DNA of 64,000 nucleotides from Colwellia sp. M166 (GTDB taxonomy: Bacteria > Pseudomonadota > Gammaproteobacteria > Enterobacterales > Alteromonadaceae), in the NCBI RefSeq assembly GCF_024585285.1, contig NZ_CP040755.1, forward strand, positions 372,001-436,000. The letters are read 5' to 3'. Under the pieces are notes generated by a model that was not told the DNA's origin, did no database searches, and was given only the letters and a program-made list of their open reading frames with translations. Shown here piece after piece: positions 45,150-54,564 of this stretch (position 1 is the stretch's first letter; every line of letters starts with the position of its first letter). The position numbers and the translations under genes were made by a program.

Positions 45150-46055
45150 TTATCCACGACCACGGGTTTTAGTATTGTGTGGTTTAGCATTTTTTTCTAA
45201 AAATTCAAAAATCATACCGGCAACATTTTTACCCGTAGCTTTTTCAATACCTTCTAAACCTGGAGATGAATTTACTTCCATCACCATAGGACCATTTTGT
45301 GAGCGCAGTAAATCAACACCACACATATTTAAGCCCATAGCTTTTGCCGCTTTTATCGCTGTTTCACGCTCTTCTTTCGATAATTTAACCACTTCGGCAG
45401 AGCCTCCACGATGTAAATTAGAACGAAATTCACCTTCTGCACCTTGACGTTTCATCGCAGCAACAACTTTACCACCGATCACTAAACAACGAATATCAGC
45501 ACCACCGGCTTCTTTAACAAATTCTTGTACCAAGATGTTAGCTTTTAAGCCCATGAAGGCTTCAATAATTGCTTCGGCAGCTTTAGCGGTATCGGCAAGT
45601 ACCACACCGATGCCTTGTGTGCCTTCTAATAGTTTAATAACAACGGGCGCACCACCAACATTTTTAATTAAATCTTTTGCGTTATCAGGCTTGTTAGCAA
45701 AACCTGTACGAGGTAAGCCAATACCTTTACGTGATAGTAATTGTAATGAACGTAATTTATCGCGTGAACGACTGATCGCAACAGATTCGTTGATATTAAA
45801 GGTGCCCATCATTTCAAATTGTCGTGCTACTGCCGTACCATAAAAGGTTACAGAAGCACCGATACGTGGAATAATCGCATCGTATCTAGGGAGTTCTTTA
45901 CCATGATAACGCACGGTAGAATGACTACTGGTGATATCCATATAGCAGTGTAATGTATCGATAACATCGACTTCATGGCCCATAGCTTCGCCCGCTTCTT
46001 TTAAGCGCTTGGTTGAATAAAGGTTTTTGTTTCTTGATAAAATTGCAACTTTCAT
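45150..46055 (-). CDS. rimK: RimK ATP-grasp glutamate ligase
   Basis: The protein has 301 residues, the normal length. It has the ATP-grasp blocks [38 protein letters not shown] and [25 protein letters not shown] (metal ligands). RimK adds glutamates to the C-terminus of ribosomal protein S6, and in Pseudomonas its activity responds to c-di-GMP. It is the first gene of rimK, aspartoacylase-like, rimB and mscS, divergent from an hdfR-like regulator. Confidence 0.93.
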   Translation of the reverse strand: MKVAILSRNKNLYSTKRLKEAGEAMGHEVDVIDTLHCYMDITSSHSTVRYHGKELPRYDAIIPRIGASVTFYGTAVARQFEMMGTFNINESVAISRSRDKLRSLQLLSRKGIGLPRTGFANKPDNAKDLIKNVGGAPVVIKLLEGTQGIGVVLADTAKAAEAIIEAFMGLKANILVQEFVKEAGGADIRCLVIGGKVVAAMKRQGAEGEFRSNLHRGGSAEVVKLSKEERETAIKAAKAMGLNMCGVDLLRSQNGPMVMEVNSSPGLEGIEKATGKNVAGMIFEFLEKNAKPHNTKTRGRG

Positions 46056-46191
46056 AGGAATTACCTAATTGATTCACTTTTATAAAAAAAGTGATGTAAA
46101 TGTATGGCTAAAGTGTATAGTCTAGCCAAAGAATTATAAAACGCTAAATTTTACTGTGTTTAATCAAAAAAATTGATTACAGGGGTATTTA

Positions 46192-47037
46192 ATGAAATTT
46201 GAACTTTTAACAACGTTTTTAGAAGTTAGTCAAACCTTGCACTTTAGGATAGCATCTGAAAACCTTTTTATTACACAATCTGCGGTCAGTGCACGAATTA
46301 AGTTATTAGAAGATGATCTCGGTGTTTTGCTTTTTGATCGAACGCATAAACATTTAAAGTTAACCAGAGAAGGTCATCGTTTAATCAAGCATGCTAATGA
46401 GCTACTTTTTATGTGGCAAAAAACCAAGCATGATGTGGGTATAGCTGAGCACAATACCCAACAACTAGCCATTGGCTCAATGATGTCTATTTGGGATATT
46501 GTTTTACAAGGGTGGCTACAAAAAATTCATCGTAATTTAGATGGTGTTAGCTTATTTACCAATACATATTCGCCGGTAGAGCTGCGAAAGAATGTACTGA
46601 GTCGGGGGATTGATATTGCGTTTTTATTTGAACCGCCATTTGTTGAAGACCTTGTCACTGAAAAAGTGGCAACGGTACCCTTGCATTTAGTGACAACCGA
46701 TCCAGAATATCAAGAAGGGGCAGACTTAGATAATTATATTATGGTGGATTACGGCGAGTCGGTGAACTCAAAACATATGCGAGAATTTCAAGATGCTCCT
46801 CCCGCTAAACACTATATGAGTCAACCTCGTATTGCCTTAAATTATATTTTACATGCCGGGGGTAGTGCGCATCTTCCTCGGCAGATGACCTTCGAACATG
46901 TTGAAGCAAACAATTTATTTGTGGTTGAAAGCGCACCTATTTATCACCGTGAGATATTTGCGGTTTACTTGGCTAAAAGTCAGAAAACTGACGTTATCAA
47001 GCAAGCTATCGATTTGTTCCCGTATTTATCTATGTAA
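46192..47037 (+). CDS. LysR-family regulator, HdfR-like
   Basis: The protein has 281 residues. The N-terminal winged helix MKFELLTTFLEVSQTLHFRIASENLFITQSAVSARIKLLEDDLG is HdfR-like. HdfR represses the flagellar master operon flhDC in E. coli. The ligand domain follows with moderate conservation. Divergent from rimK with 136 bp between, it may control that operon. Confidence 0.85.
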   Translation: MKFELLTTFLEVSQTLHFRIASENLFITQSAVSARIKLLEDDLGVLLFDRTHKHLKLTREGHRLIKHANELLFMWQKTKHDVGIAEHNTQQLAIGSMMSIWDIVLQGWLQKIHRNLDGVSLFTNTYSPVELRKNVLSRGIDIAFLFEPPFVEDLVTEKVATVPLHLVTTDPEYQEGADLDNYIMVDYGESVNSKHMREFQDAPPAKHYMSQPRIALNYILHAGGSAHLPRQMTFEHVEANNLFVVESAPIYHREIFAVYLAKSQKTDVIKQAIDLFPYLSM

Positions 47038-47357
47038 TAGCAAGTCTTTTAAGTTTATTCCCACTCAGAGCTTAGTAGAATTGGTATAAGGTTAAATTCT
47101 TATGATGTAAATTCAATCAGCTAATCTCCAAAAAAGTTAGCCAGAAAGAGATGAGTTGTTTAGTTTATTTTTATAAAGCTATAAACGACAATCACATGGT
47201 ATTGTTTTATTTGATGCTGAAAGCATACAAAGGTCGCGCAACTTCTTAAAGGTGAAGATAAAGATGCTTTGATGTTCAAAGAAAAAATCAATAAAAATAA
47301 CGTCGTCATTTTTTCAAACAATATTTGTACGGTAATGTTTATAACAGGTGATAATGA
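47038..47357. other. intergenic region with a short MITE remnant
   Basis: Bases 47045-47090 contain TTAAGTTTATTCCCACTCAG and GAATTGGTATA, matching pieces of the 23839-24140 element, apparently a heavily deleted copy. The rest holds no convincing gene. Confidence 0.45.
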
Positions 47358-47753
47358 TTATTCCTTATCTAAACTATCGACAATTATCGCGCCTAAAGAA
47401 GCCGGCATAGTCACTATTATCATACGTTTTATGGCAATATCTGGCAGAGTAGTAATGGGAAATTGATTTAAAGAAGTGAGCACTAAAGCAACCACCATTA
47501 ACGTGATCAAATAGGCGATGATAATACGAAAAATAAACATCGGTATGCGGTTTTTAACATTCGCTTGAAAGATGCTGAAGTAAGCGAAATAAACTAAAAA
47601 GAACAGTGATAAGAGAGTGATTAATAGTAAGTTAGTTAATGGTAAGCTTTCACCTAAAAGCCAGACCTCTTCAGAAAAACTAACCGGCAGAGCCATAGCA
47701 AAAGCACCGATGGCAATTTGGCTTGCGTCTTCACCATTAAAATAAAACTTCAT
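47358..47753 (-). CDS. DUF2391-like integral membrane protein
   Basis: The protein has 131 residues and four predicted helices: about 12-30, 36-58, 72-92 and 105-125. The start EDASQIAIGAFAMALPVSFSEEVWLLGESLPLTNLLLI resembles the DUF2391/TIGR02587 membrane family, of unknown function. It is a single gene. Confidence 0.75.
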   Translation of the reverse strand: MKFYFNGEDASQIAIGAFAMALPVSFSEEVWLLGESLPLTNLLLITLLSLFFLVYFAYFSIFQANVKNRIPMFIFRIIIAYLITLMVVALVLTSLNQFPITTLPDIAIKRMIIVTMPASLGAIIVDSLDKE

Positions 47754-47787
47754 ATCAACCCTTTTCTGTCAATGATGACTTATATGT

Positions 47788-47820
47788 TTTAGTCATTGTT
47801 TAGTCATTGTTTAGTCATTG
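47788..47820 (-). repeat. three tandem copies of an 11-bp unit
   Basis: TTTAGTCATTG is repeated exactly three times and followed by TTTAGTATTG, 35 bp upstream of the DUF2391 start codon, so copy number could affect its promoter. Confidence 0.8.
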
Positions 47821-47881
47821 TTTAGTATTGTGCTCTGCTGAGATTAGGCATTAAAAAAAACAGTTACTTAAAGGTTGTGTC

Positions 47882-48748
47882 TTAAAGTAATTGCGCAGCT
47901 AAATAATCCACCAATAATCTTATTCTAGGTGATAAATGACGATTTTGAGGGTATATAGCCCAGATGCCTTCGTCAGGTGCGCGATAATTATCGAGTAAAC
48001 TAACGAGCTTGCCACTGGCTAAATGTTGTTGAACATAATAATCAGGCAGTTGCACTATCCCTAAACCTTTCAGTGCCGCATCGGTTAGGCTGTAACCACT
48101 GTTGTAGCGTAAGCGACCTGTTACTCTGATGCTTTTTTCTCGGTCTAATTCTTGAAAGTGCCAATAATCTAAGGTACCTAATAAACAACTGTGCTGATTT
48201 AGCTCTGATATAGAGTGAGGGGTGCCGTGAGTGTCTAAATATTGTTTTGAGGCGCAAACATAGTTTGTACGTTTACCTAATTGTTTTGCCATTAATGACG
48301 AGTCGCTTAACTTACCAAGACGAATAGCTAAATCATAACCGTCTTCCACTAAATCAATTTTTCTATTACTCAAATAAGCGGATACTTCAACATCTCGATA
48401 TTGCTGCATAAAATTATTCACCAGCGGCAATATCTGTTGTTCACCATAAGTCACCGGTGCGGTTAATTTAATTTTACCTTGAGGTTTTGACTGTAAATTT
48501 GTAATGGCGCGTTCAGCAGCATCTAGCCCATCAAGCACGCTACGACAATGTTGATAAAAAATACGGCCTTCTTCGGTTAAAGAAACTTTACGGGTGGTGC
48601 GGTAAAATAATTTAATATTAAGACGTTTTTCTAAAGCACTTATTTGACGACTCACTTGTGCTGTGGAAATGGCCATTTTTTTTGAAGCTAATGTAAAGCT
48701 TTCATTTTCAGCGACATAAACAAACTCGCTAATACCTTCCCATTGCAT
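47882..48748 (-). CDS. LysR-family regulator next to frmAB
   Basis: The protein has 288 residues from ATG 48748 (MQWEGISEFVYVAENESFTLASKKMAISTAQVSRQISALEKRLN), where LysR proteins normally begin; an upstream in-frame start would add 16 odd residues. The C-terminal part matches the CrgA/PBP2 subgroup (FYQHCRSVLDGLDAAERAI, QGKIKLTAPVTYGEQQILPLV). Its divergent position to frmA suggests that it senses formaldehyde or regulates frmAB. Confidence 0.88.
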   Translation of the reverse strand: MQWEGISEFVYVAENESFTLASKKMAISTAQVSRQISALEKRLNIKLFYRTTRKVSLTEEGRIFYQHCRSVLDGLDAAERAITNLQSKPQGKIKLTAPVTYGEQQILPLVNNFMQQYRDVEVSAYLSNRKIDLVEDGYDLAIRLGKLSDSSLMAKQLGKRTNYVCASKQYLDTHGTPHSISELNQHSCLLGTLDYWHFQELDREKSIRVTGRLRYNSGYSLTDAALKGLGIVQLPDYYVQQHLASGKLVSLLDNYRAPDEGIWAIYPQNRHLSPRIRLLVDYLAAQLL

Positions 48749-50280
<1,532 letters not shown>

Positions 50281-50293
50281 TACGACTTTTAAG

Positions 50294-50351
50294 TACCCAT
50301 AATACTTCAAGCTGAAATTTTTATTTAAGTTTTCTTGACGTTTTATGGGTA
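50294..50351. repeat. 58-bp inverted-repeat element between frmA and frmB
   Basis: TACCCATAA (50294-50302) and TTATGGGTA (50343-50351) flank TACTTCAAGCTGAAA. The layout is like short palindromic repeats common in gammaproteobacterial genomes. It might attenuate or stabilise the frmA-frmB transcript. Confidence 0.5.
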
Positions 50352-50423
50352 TAAATATTGTTCCGTGTTTTGTTTGCTCTTTTATCAACGAGCGTAAAAG
50401 GGGATAGCTATTAAGGTTTTACT

Positions 50424-51260
50424 ATGACAATTGAAAACGTAAGTGTTAATAAAAGTTTTGGTGGCTGGCATAAGCAATATAGTCATCAATCAAAAGTATT
50501 AAATTGTGCTATGCGCTTTGCCATTTATCTGCCACCACAAGTATCAAATGGTGAAAAAGTGCCGGTGTTGTATTGGCTTTCTGGACTGACTTGCAGCGAT
50601 GAAAACTTTATGCAGAAAGCAGGCGCACAACAAATGGCAGCTGAATTAGGTATCGCGATTGTAGCACCTGATACTAGCCCTCGTGGTGATGATGTTGCTG
50701 ATGATGGGGGTTATGATTTAGGCAAAGGGGCGGGCTTTTATGTCAATGCGACGCAAGCGCCTTGGAATCGTCATTACCAAATGTATGATTATGTCGTTAA
50801 TGAGTTGCCTGAAATCATTGAAGCGGCATTTCCAGTCACACAAAAACGCGCTATTAGTGGCCATTCTATGGGCGGTCACGGTGCGCTGACTATCGCAATG
50901 TTAAACCCTGAGCGTTACTGTTCAGTATCGGCATTTAGTCCTATTTGTAACCCTATTAATGTACCTTGGGGCAAAAAGGCTTTTACTGCTTATTTGGGGA
51001 AAGACCAAACAACTTGGCGTGATCATGATGCCAGTGAACTGATGCGTCAAGCGAGCCAGTTTGTACCTGCGAAAGTTGATCAAGGGGGAGCGGATGATTT
51101 CCTTGCCGAGCAACTAACACCAGAGGTATTGGTGGCAGCAGCAGAAACTAGTGGTTATCCTTTAACATTGAATATTCATCAAGGTTACGATCACAGCTAT
51201 TACTTTATATCATCGTTTATAGCTGAGCATTTAGCTTTTCATGCTCAGTATTTAAAATAG
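50424..51260 (+). CDS. frmB: S-formylglutathione hydrolase
   Basis: The protein has 278 residues, the usual length. The oxyanion region is LYWLSGLTCSDENFMQKAG, the nucleophile elbow GHSMGGHGALTIA, and the catalytic His is in YDHSYYF. It releases formate and glutathione from S-formylglutathione. It is second in the frmAB unit. Confidence 0.96.
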   Translation: MTIENVSVNKSFGGWHKQYSHQSKVLNCAMRFAIYLPPQVSNGEKVPVLYWLSGLTCSDENFMQKAGAQQMAAELGIAIVAPDTSPRGDDVADDGGYDLGKGAGFYVNATQAPWNRHYQMYDYVVNELPEIIEAAFPVTQKRAISGHSMGGHGALTIAMLNPERYCSVSAFSPICNPINVPWGKKAFTAYLGKDQTTWRDHDASELMRQASQFVPAKVDQGGADDFLAEQLTPEVLVAAAETSGYPLTLNIHQGYDHSYYFISSFIAEHLAFHAQYLK

Positions 51261-51378
51261 CTTTCTCATAGTCATGTAGAAGCCATGTAGAAGCTATGCA
51301 ATAGCCAAGCTAATAACTTTTTTGGCAAGCTAATTAAGCGCTGAGAAAGCGTTAACTTAGCGCTTTGGCTTTATTGTT

Positions 51379-51406
51379 ACCGTCGAGTTATTCGGCGGTT
51401 TTTTTC
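51379..51406 (+). terminator. rho-independent terminator after frmB
   Basis: ACCGTCGA (51379-51386) pairs with TCGGCGGT (51392-51399), one G-T pair, followed by six or more T. A second stem, AAGCGCT/AGCGCTT at 51336-51365, precedes it. Confidence 0.8.
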
Positions 51407-51611
51407 ATTATTTATCACCCCAAAAGCTCGTTATTGTCAGCTAGTGCTGAAGCTATCGATTTCAGTTGTTTGCAGCTAATAAATGCTAAATTGAGGTAAA
51501 CATTGTATGTTTATCGAGTCATAACTGATATATGCTAAAAAGAAAATAGCTTTCGAGAGTGAACGTAATGCTCACCTTAGCCGGCTGAAAATAGTATATA
51601 TCATTTTAATA

Positions 51612-51844
51612 TAACCTGAACTCTGGATAATGAGTGCTTGATATTCAAGTGAATCAAAAGCTTAGGTGGCAAAGTAAATGCTATAGCAAGGTGAACATCA
51701 CTAATAGACATCATCAATGCTTCATTTTATGCCATTTCCAAGGCAAAACGTTTATGAATAGCGAGCTATTTATCGACGTTTTAACGCAGATAATGGGTTA
51801 AAAGGGAGAATTGAGCAAGTGCTGCTTATCCAGAGTTCAGGTTA
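51612..51844. mobile_element. MITE-like element, 233 bp, perfect 19-bp inverted ends
   Basis: TAACCTGAACTCTGGATAA at 51612-51630 and its exact complement at 51826-51844 bound 195 bp without an ORF. Flanking AT-rich ATATAT/ATATAT could be target sequence. It ends 45 bp before allE, so it may carry or disturb the allE promoter. Confidence 0.75.
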
Positions 51845-51889
51845 ATATATCAATAAAAATTTCCAGTACAGACCAAGGAATTATCAAAC

Positions 51890-52726
51890 ATGTCAACGAA
51901 ACATACTTACTATGCCCCAACAGGCGGTTTACCACCGCAAACGCAATTAATATCGGATCGTGCAATTTTTACTGAGTCTTATGCCATTATCCCGAAACGC
52001 GTGTTAACCGATATTGTTATCAGCTATCTACCTTTCTGGGAAAATATGCGCATGTGGGTCATTGCTCGACCATTAAGTGGTTTTTCCGAGACCTTTTCTC
52101 AATATATTGTTGAAGTTGGCGCCAATGGTGGCTCAGATAAACCTGAACTTGATGAAAGTGCTGAAGCGGTACTGTTTGTAGTTGAAGGTGAAATGGAGGT
52201 TAGCATTGAAGGCGTTAAACATCAGATGCAAACCGGAGGTTACGCATATCTACCCGCAGGCTGTAAATGGACAGTCAAAAATAACAGCAACGAGAAGGTA
52301 AAATTTCATTGGATCCGCAAGGCTTATCAAGCCGTTGACGGCATCGATGCACCGGAGCCATTTGTGACCAGTGATAATGATGTTGAAGCGATTGCCATGC
52401 CAAATACTGATGGCGTTTGGCAAACAACCCGTTTTACTGAACAATCAGATATGCGCCATGACATGCACGTTAATATTGTCACTTTTCAGCCCGGTGGCGT
52501 CATTCCTTTTGATGAAACGCATGTTATGGAACATGGCTTATATGTGCTAGAAGGTAAGGCGGTATACCACCTTAATGGTGAATGGGTTGAAGTAGAAGCA
52601 GGTGACTTTATGTGGTTACGCGCTTTTTGTCCGCAATCTTGCTATGCCGGTGGCCCAGGGCCGTTTAGATATTTACTCTACAAAGACGTCAATCGACATA
52701 TGCCATTCATTCGTCCAAAAAACTAA
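51890..52726 (+). CDS. allE: (S)-ureidoglycine aminohydrolase
   Basis: The protein has 278 residues, two cupin halves. The N-terminal YYAPTGGLPPQTQLISDRAIFTESYAIIP is characteristic. The C-terminal cupin has the metal-binding set in FDETHVMEHGLYVLEGKAVYHLNGEWVEVEAGDFMWL (Glu, His, Gln/His pattern). It is a Mn-dependent enzyme that converts ureidoglycine to ureidoglycolate plus ammonia. It opens the purine catabolic island, and AllA downstream uses its product. Confidence 0.93.
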   Translation: MSTKHTYYAPTGGLPPQTQLISDRAIFTESYAIIPKRVLTDIVISYLPFWENMRMWVIARPLSGFSETFSQYIVEVGANGGSDKPELDESAEAVLFVVEGEMEVSIEGVKHQMQTGGYAYLPAGCKWTVKNNSNEKVKFHWIRKAYQAVDGIDAPEPFVTSDNDVEAIAMPNTDGVWQTTRFTEQSDMRHDMHVNIVTFQPGGVIPFDETHVMEHGLYVLEGKAVYHLNGEWVEVEAGDFMWLRAFCPQSCYAGGPGPFRYLLYKDVNRHMPFIRPKN

Positions 52727-52871
52727 AAACTTGACCTGTGTCGCGAGTGTTTTCAATGCCGCGCACACGCTATTAACCTTATCTTTGTAAACCTGACGTT
52801 ATCTCAACTATCTGCCAGATATATCTAACTTCTTTCGTTATTATCACGGTTAAATCAATAATAAGCACTGG

Positions 52872-52889
52872 TTAGTTTTATAAAACTAA
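52872..52889. promoter_or_regulatory. 18-bp AT-rich palindrome between allE and xdhA
   Basis: TTAGTTTTATAAAACTAA is a perfect palindrome 146 bp after the allE stop. It could be an operator or a weak bidirectional terminator. The rest of the 380-bp gap shows only the operator-like site at 53017. Confidence 0.4.
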
Positions 52890-53016
52890 TCTCGCAACTT
52901 CATTAAGGTCTATTATAATTTAGCTAAGCGTAAAACTCCTTTTTCGGCTAGTTTGGCATTATCAAAGCACCATCCAGCAATACTTTGTAAATGTTAAAAA
53001 GGTGTTATTTATAATT

Positions 53017-53030
53017 TGACACTTGTGTCA
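53017..53030 (+). promoter_or_regulatory. candidate RutR-like operator upstream of xdhA
   Basis: TGACACTTGTGTCA (within TTTGACACTTGTGTCAGG) has 6-bp perfect arms around TT, 77 bp before the xdhA ATG. It resembles the E. coli RutR consensus TTGACCAnnTGGTCAA in half-site start and spacing. A RutR-like gene closes this island, making the pairing plausible. Confidence 0.55.
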
Positions 53031-53106
53031 GGTTTTTATTCTGATATATTTGCTTATTCGGCCATTGTTCATGCAATAAATTGATAATCTAACAGCGGAT
53101 ACCATT

Positions 53107-54564
53107 ATGAGCCTAAGTGCAGTACGTTTTCTATTAAACAACGATGTTGTGGTAATAGAAAACATTGACCCTAATTTAACTGTTTTGCAGTATTTACGTG
53201 ATGAGCGCTTTAAAAGCGGTACCAAAGAAGGTTGTGCTTCGGGTGACTGTGGTGCTTGTACTGTGGTACTTGCCGAGCTTAGCAAAGATAACCAAGCGCT
53301 GAATTATAAATCAATCAATGCCTGTATTAGTTTCGTTGGCAGTTTGCACGGTAAGCAACTCATCACGGTAGAGGACTTAAAGCAAGGCGCTAAATTACAT
53401 CATGTTCAGCAAGCAATGGTTGATAATCATGGCTCGCAATGTGGTTTTTGCACACCAGGTTTTGTTATGTCGTCATTTGCCTTACATAAGCAAAACAGCA
53501 CGCCCGATCGCGCACAAGTGCTTGAAGCACTAGCCGGAAATTTATGTCGCTGTACAGGTTATCGCTCGATAATCGATGCGGCATTAACCTCAAGCGAACA
53601 CGCAGAGGCCGATTCTTTTGCGCTACATTATCAGCAAACCTTGCAGCAATTAATTGACTTTAAAAGCTTACCATCAGCGCAGCTCTCTAATAGCCAACAT
53701 CATTATTTTGCGCCAAAAACGATTGCTGAATTAGCCGATAAGTTATTAGCCAGTCCTAATGCAACATTGGTTGCCGGTGGCACCGATTTAGCGCTGTCAG
53801 TAACACAAAACTTAGCGACCATAGACGATCTGGTTTATTTAGGAGATGTTGCTGAGTTGCACCGCTTAGAGGCAAATGATAACGAATTTATTATTGGCTC
53901 CGCCGTCCCTTATAGTGAATTTACCTCGATGCTAGATAATGAATATCATGAGCTTGGTGAAATGATTGAACGTATCGGCTCTAGACAAATTCGCAATAAT
54001 GGTACTTTAGGCGGCAATATTGGTAATGCTTCCCCAATTGGTGATATGCCACCGGCCTTGATTGCCTTAGGTGCTGAAATTAGCTTACAACGTGGTGATG
54101 TTGAACGAAGAATAGCACTAGAAGACTTTTTTATTAGTTATAAGAAAACCGTGTTAAAAGACGCTGAGTTTATTAAACATATTTACATTCCGAAAGCGAA
54201 GGAGAGTCAAATGTTTAAGCTGTATAAAGTTTCAAAGCGCATTGACGATGATATATCAGCAGTTTTAGCGGCATTTTTCTTAGAAATTAAAGACAATATT
54301 ATTACCGAAGTACGCATTGCATTTGGCGGTATGGCAGGAATTCCGATACGAGCAAAACAGTGTGAAGCTGCCTTGTTAAATAATCAGCTCAGCAGCGATA
54401 GCATAGCTGCGGCCCAATCAGCCTTAGCACAAGATTTTCAACCGATGTCAGATGTGCGTGCGAGTGATAAATATCGTATGAAAGTGGCACAAAACTTACT
54501 GCAAAAATGTTACTTAGAATTGCAAAATAAAACCATTGAAACTCGGGTAGTTAATTATGCGTAG
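53107..54564 (+). CDS. xdhA: xanthine dehydrogenase small subunit (2Fe-2S/FAD)
   Basis: The protein has 485 residues. The plant-type ferredoxin domain has GCASGDCGACTVVL, the helical second cluster domain has SQCGFCTPGF and NLCRCTGYRSI, and the FAD domain has LVAGGTDLALSV and GNIGNASPIGDMPP. It passes electrons from the XdhB molybdenum site to NAD+. Its end overlaps xdhB by 8 bp. Confidence 0.96.
   Translation: MSLSAVRFLLNNDVVVIENIDPNLTVLQYLRDERFKSGTKEGCASGDCGACTVVLAELSKDNQALNYKSINACISFVGSLHGKQLITVEDLKQGAKLHHVQQAMVDNHGSQCGFCTPGFVMSSFALHKQNSTPDRAQVLEALAGNLCRCTGYRSIIDAALTSSEHAEADSFALHYQQTLQQLIDFKSLPSAQLSNSQHHYFAPKTIAELADKLLASPNATLVAGGTDLALSVTQNLATIDDLVYLGDVAELHRLEANDNEFIIGSAVPYSEFTSMLDNEYHELGEMIERIGSRQIRNNGTLGGNIGNASPIGDMPPALIALGAEISLQRGDVERRIALEDFFISYKKTVLKDAEFIKHIYIPKAKESQMFKLYKVSKRIDDDISAVLAAFFLEIKDNIITEVRIAFGGMAGIPIRAKQCEAALLNNQLSSDSIAAAQSALAQDFQPMSDVRASDKYRMKVAQNLLQKCYLELQNKTIETRVVNYA

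Noticed and set aside
47269..47466. 65-aa plus-strand ORF
   Set aside because: Its 3' part is antisense to the DUF2391 gene and no start signal is evident.
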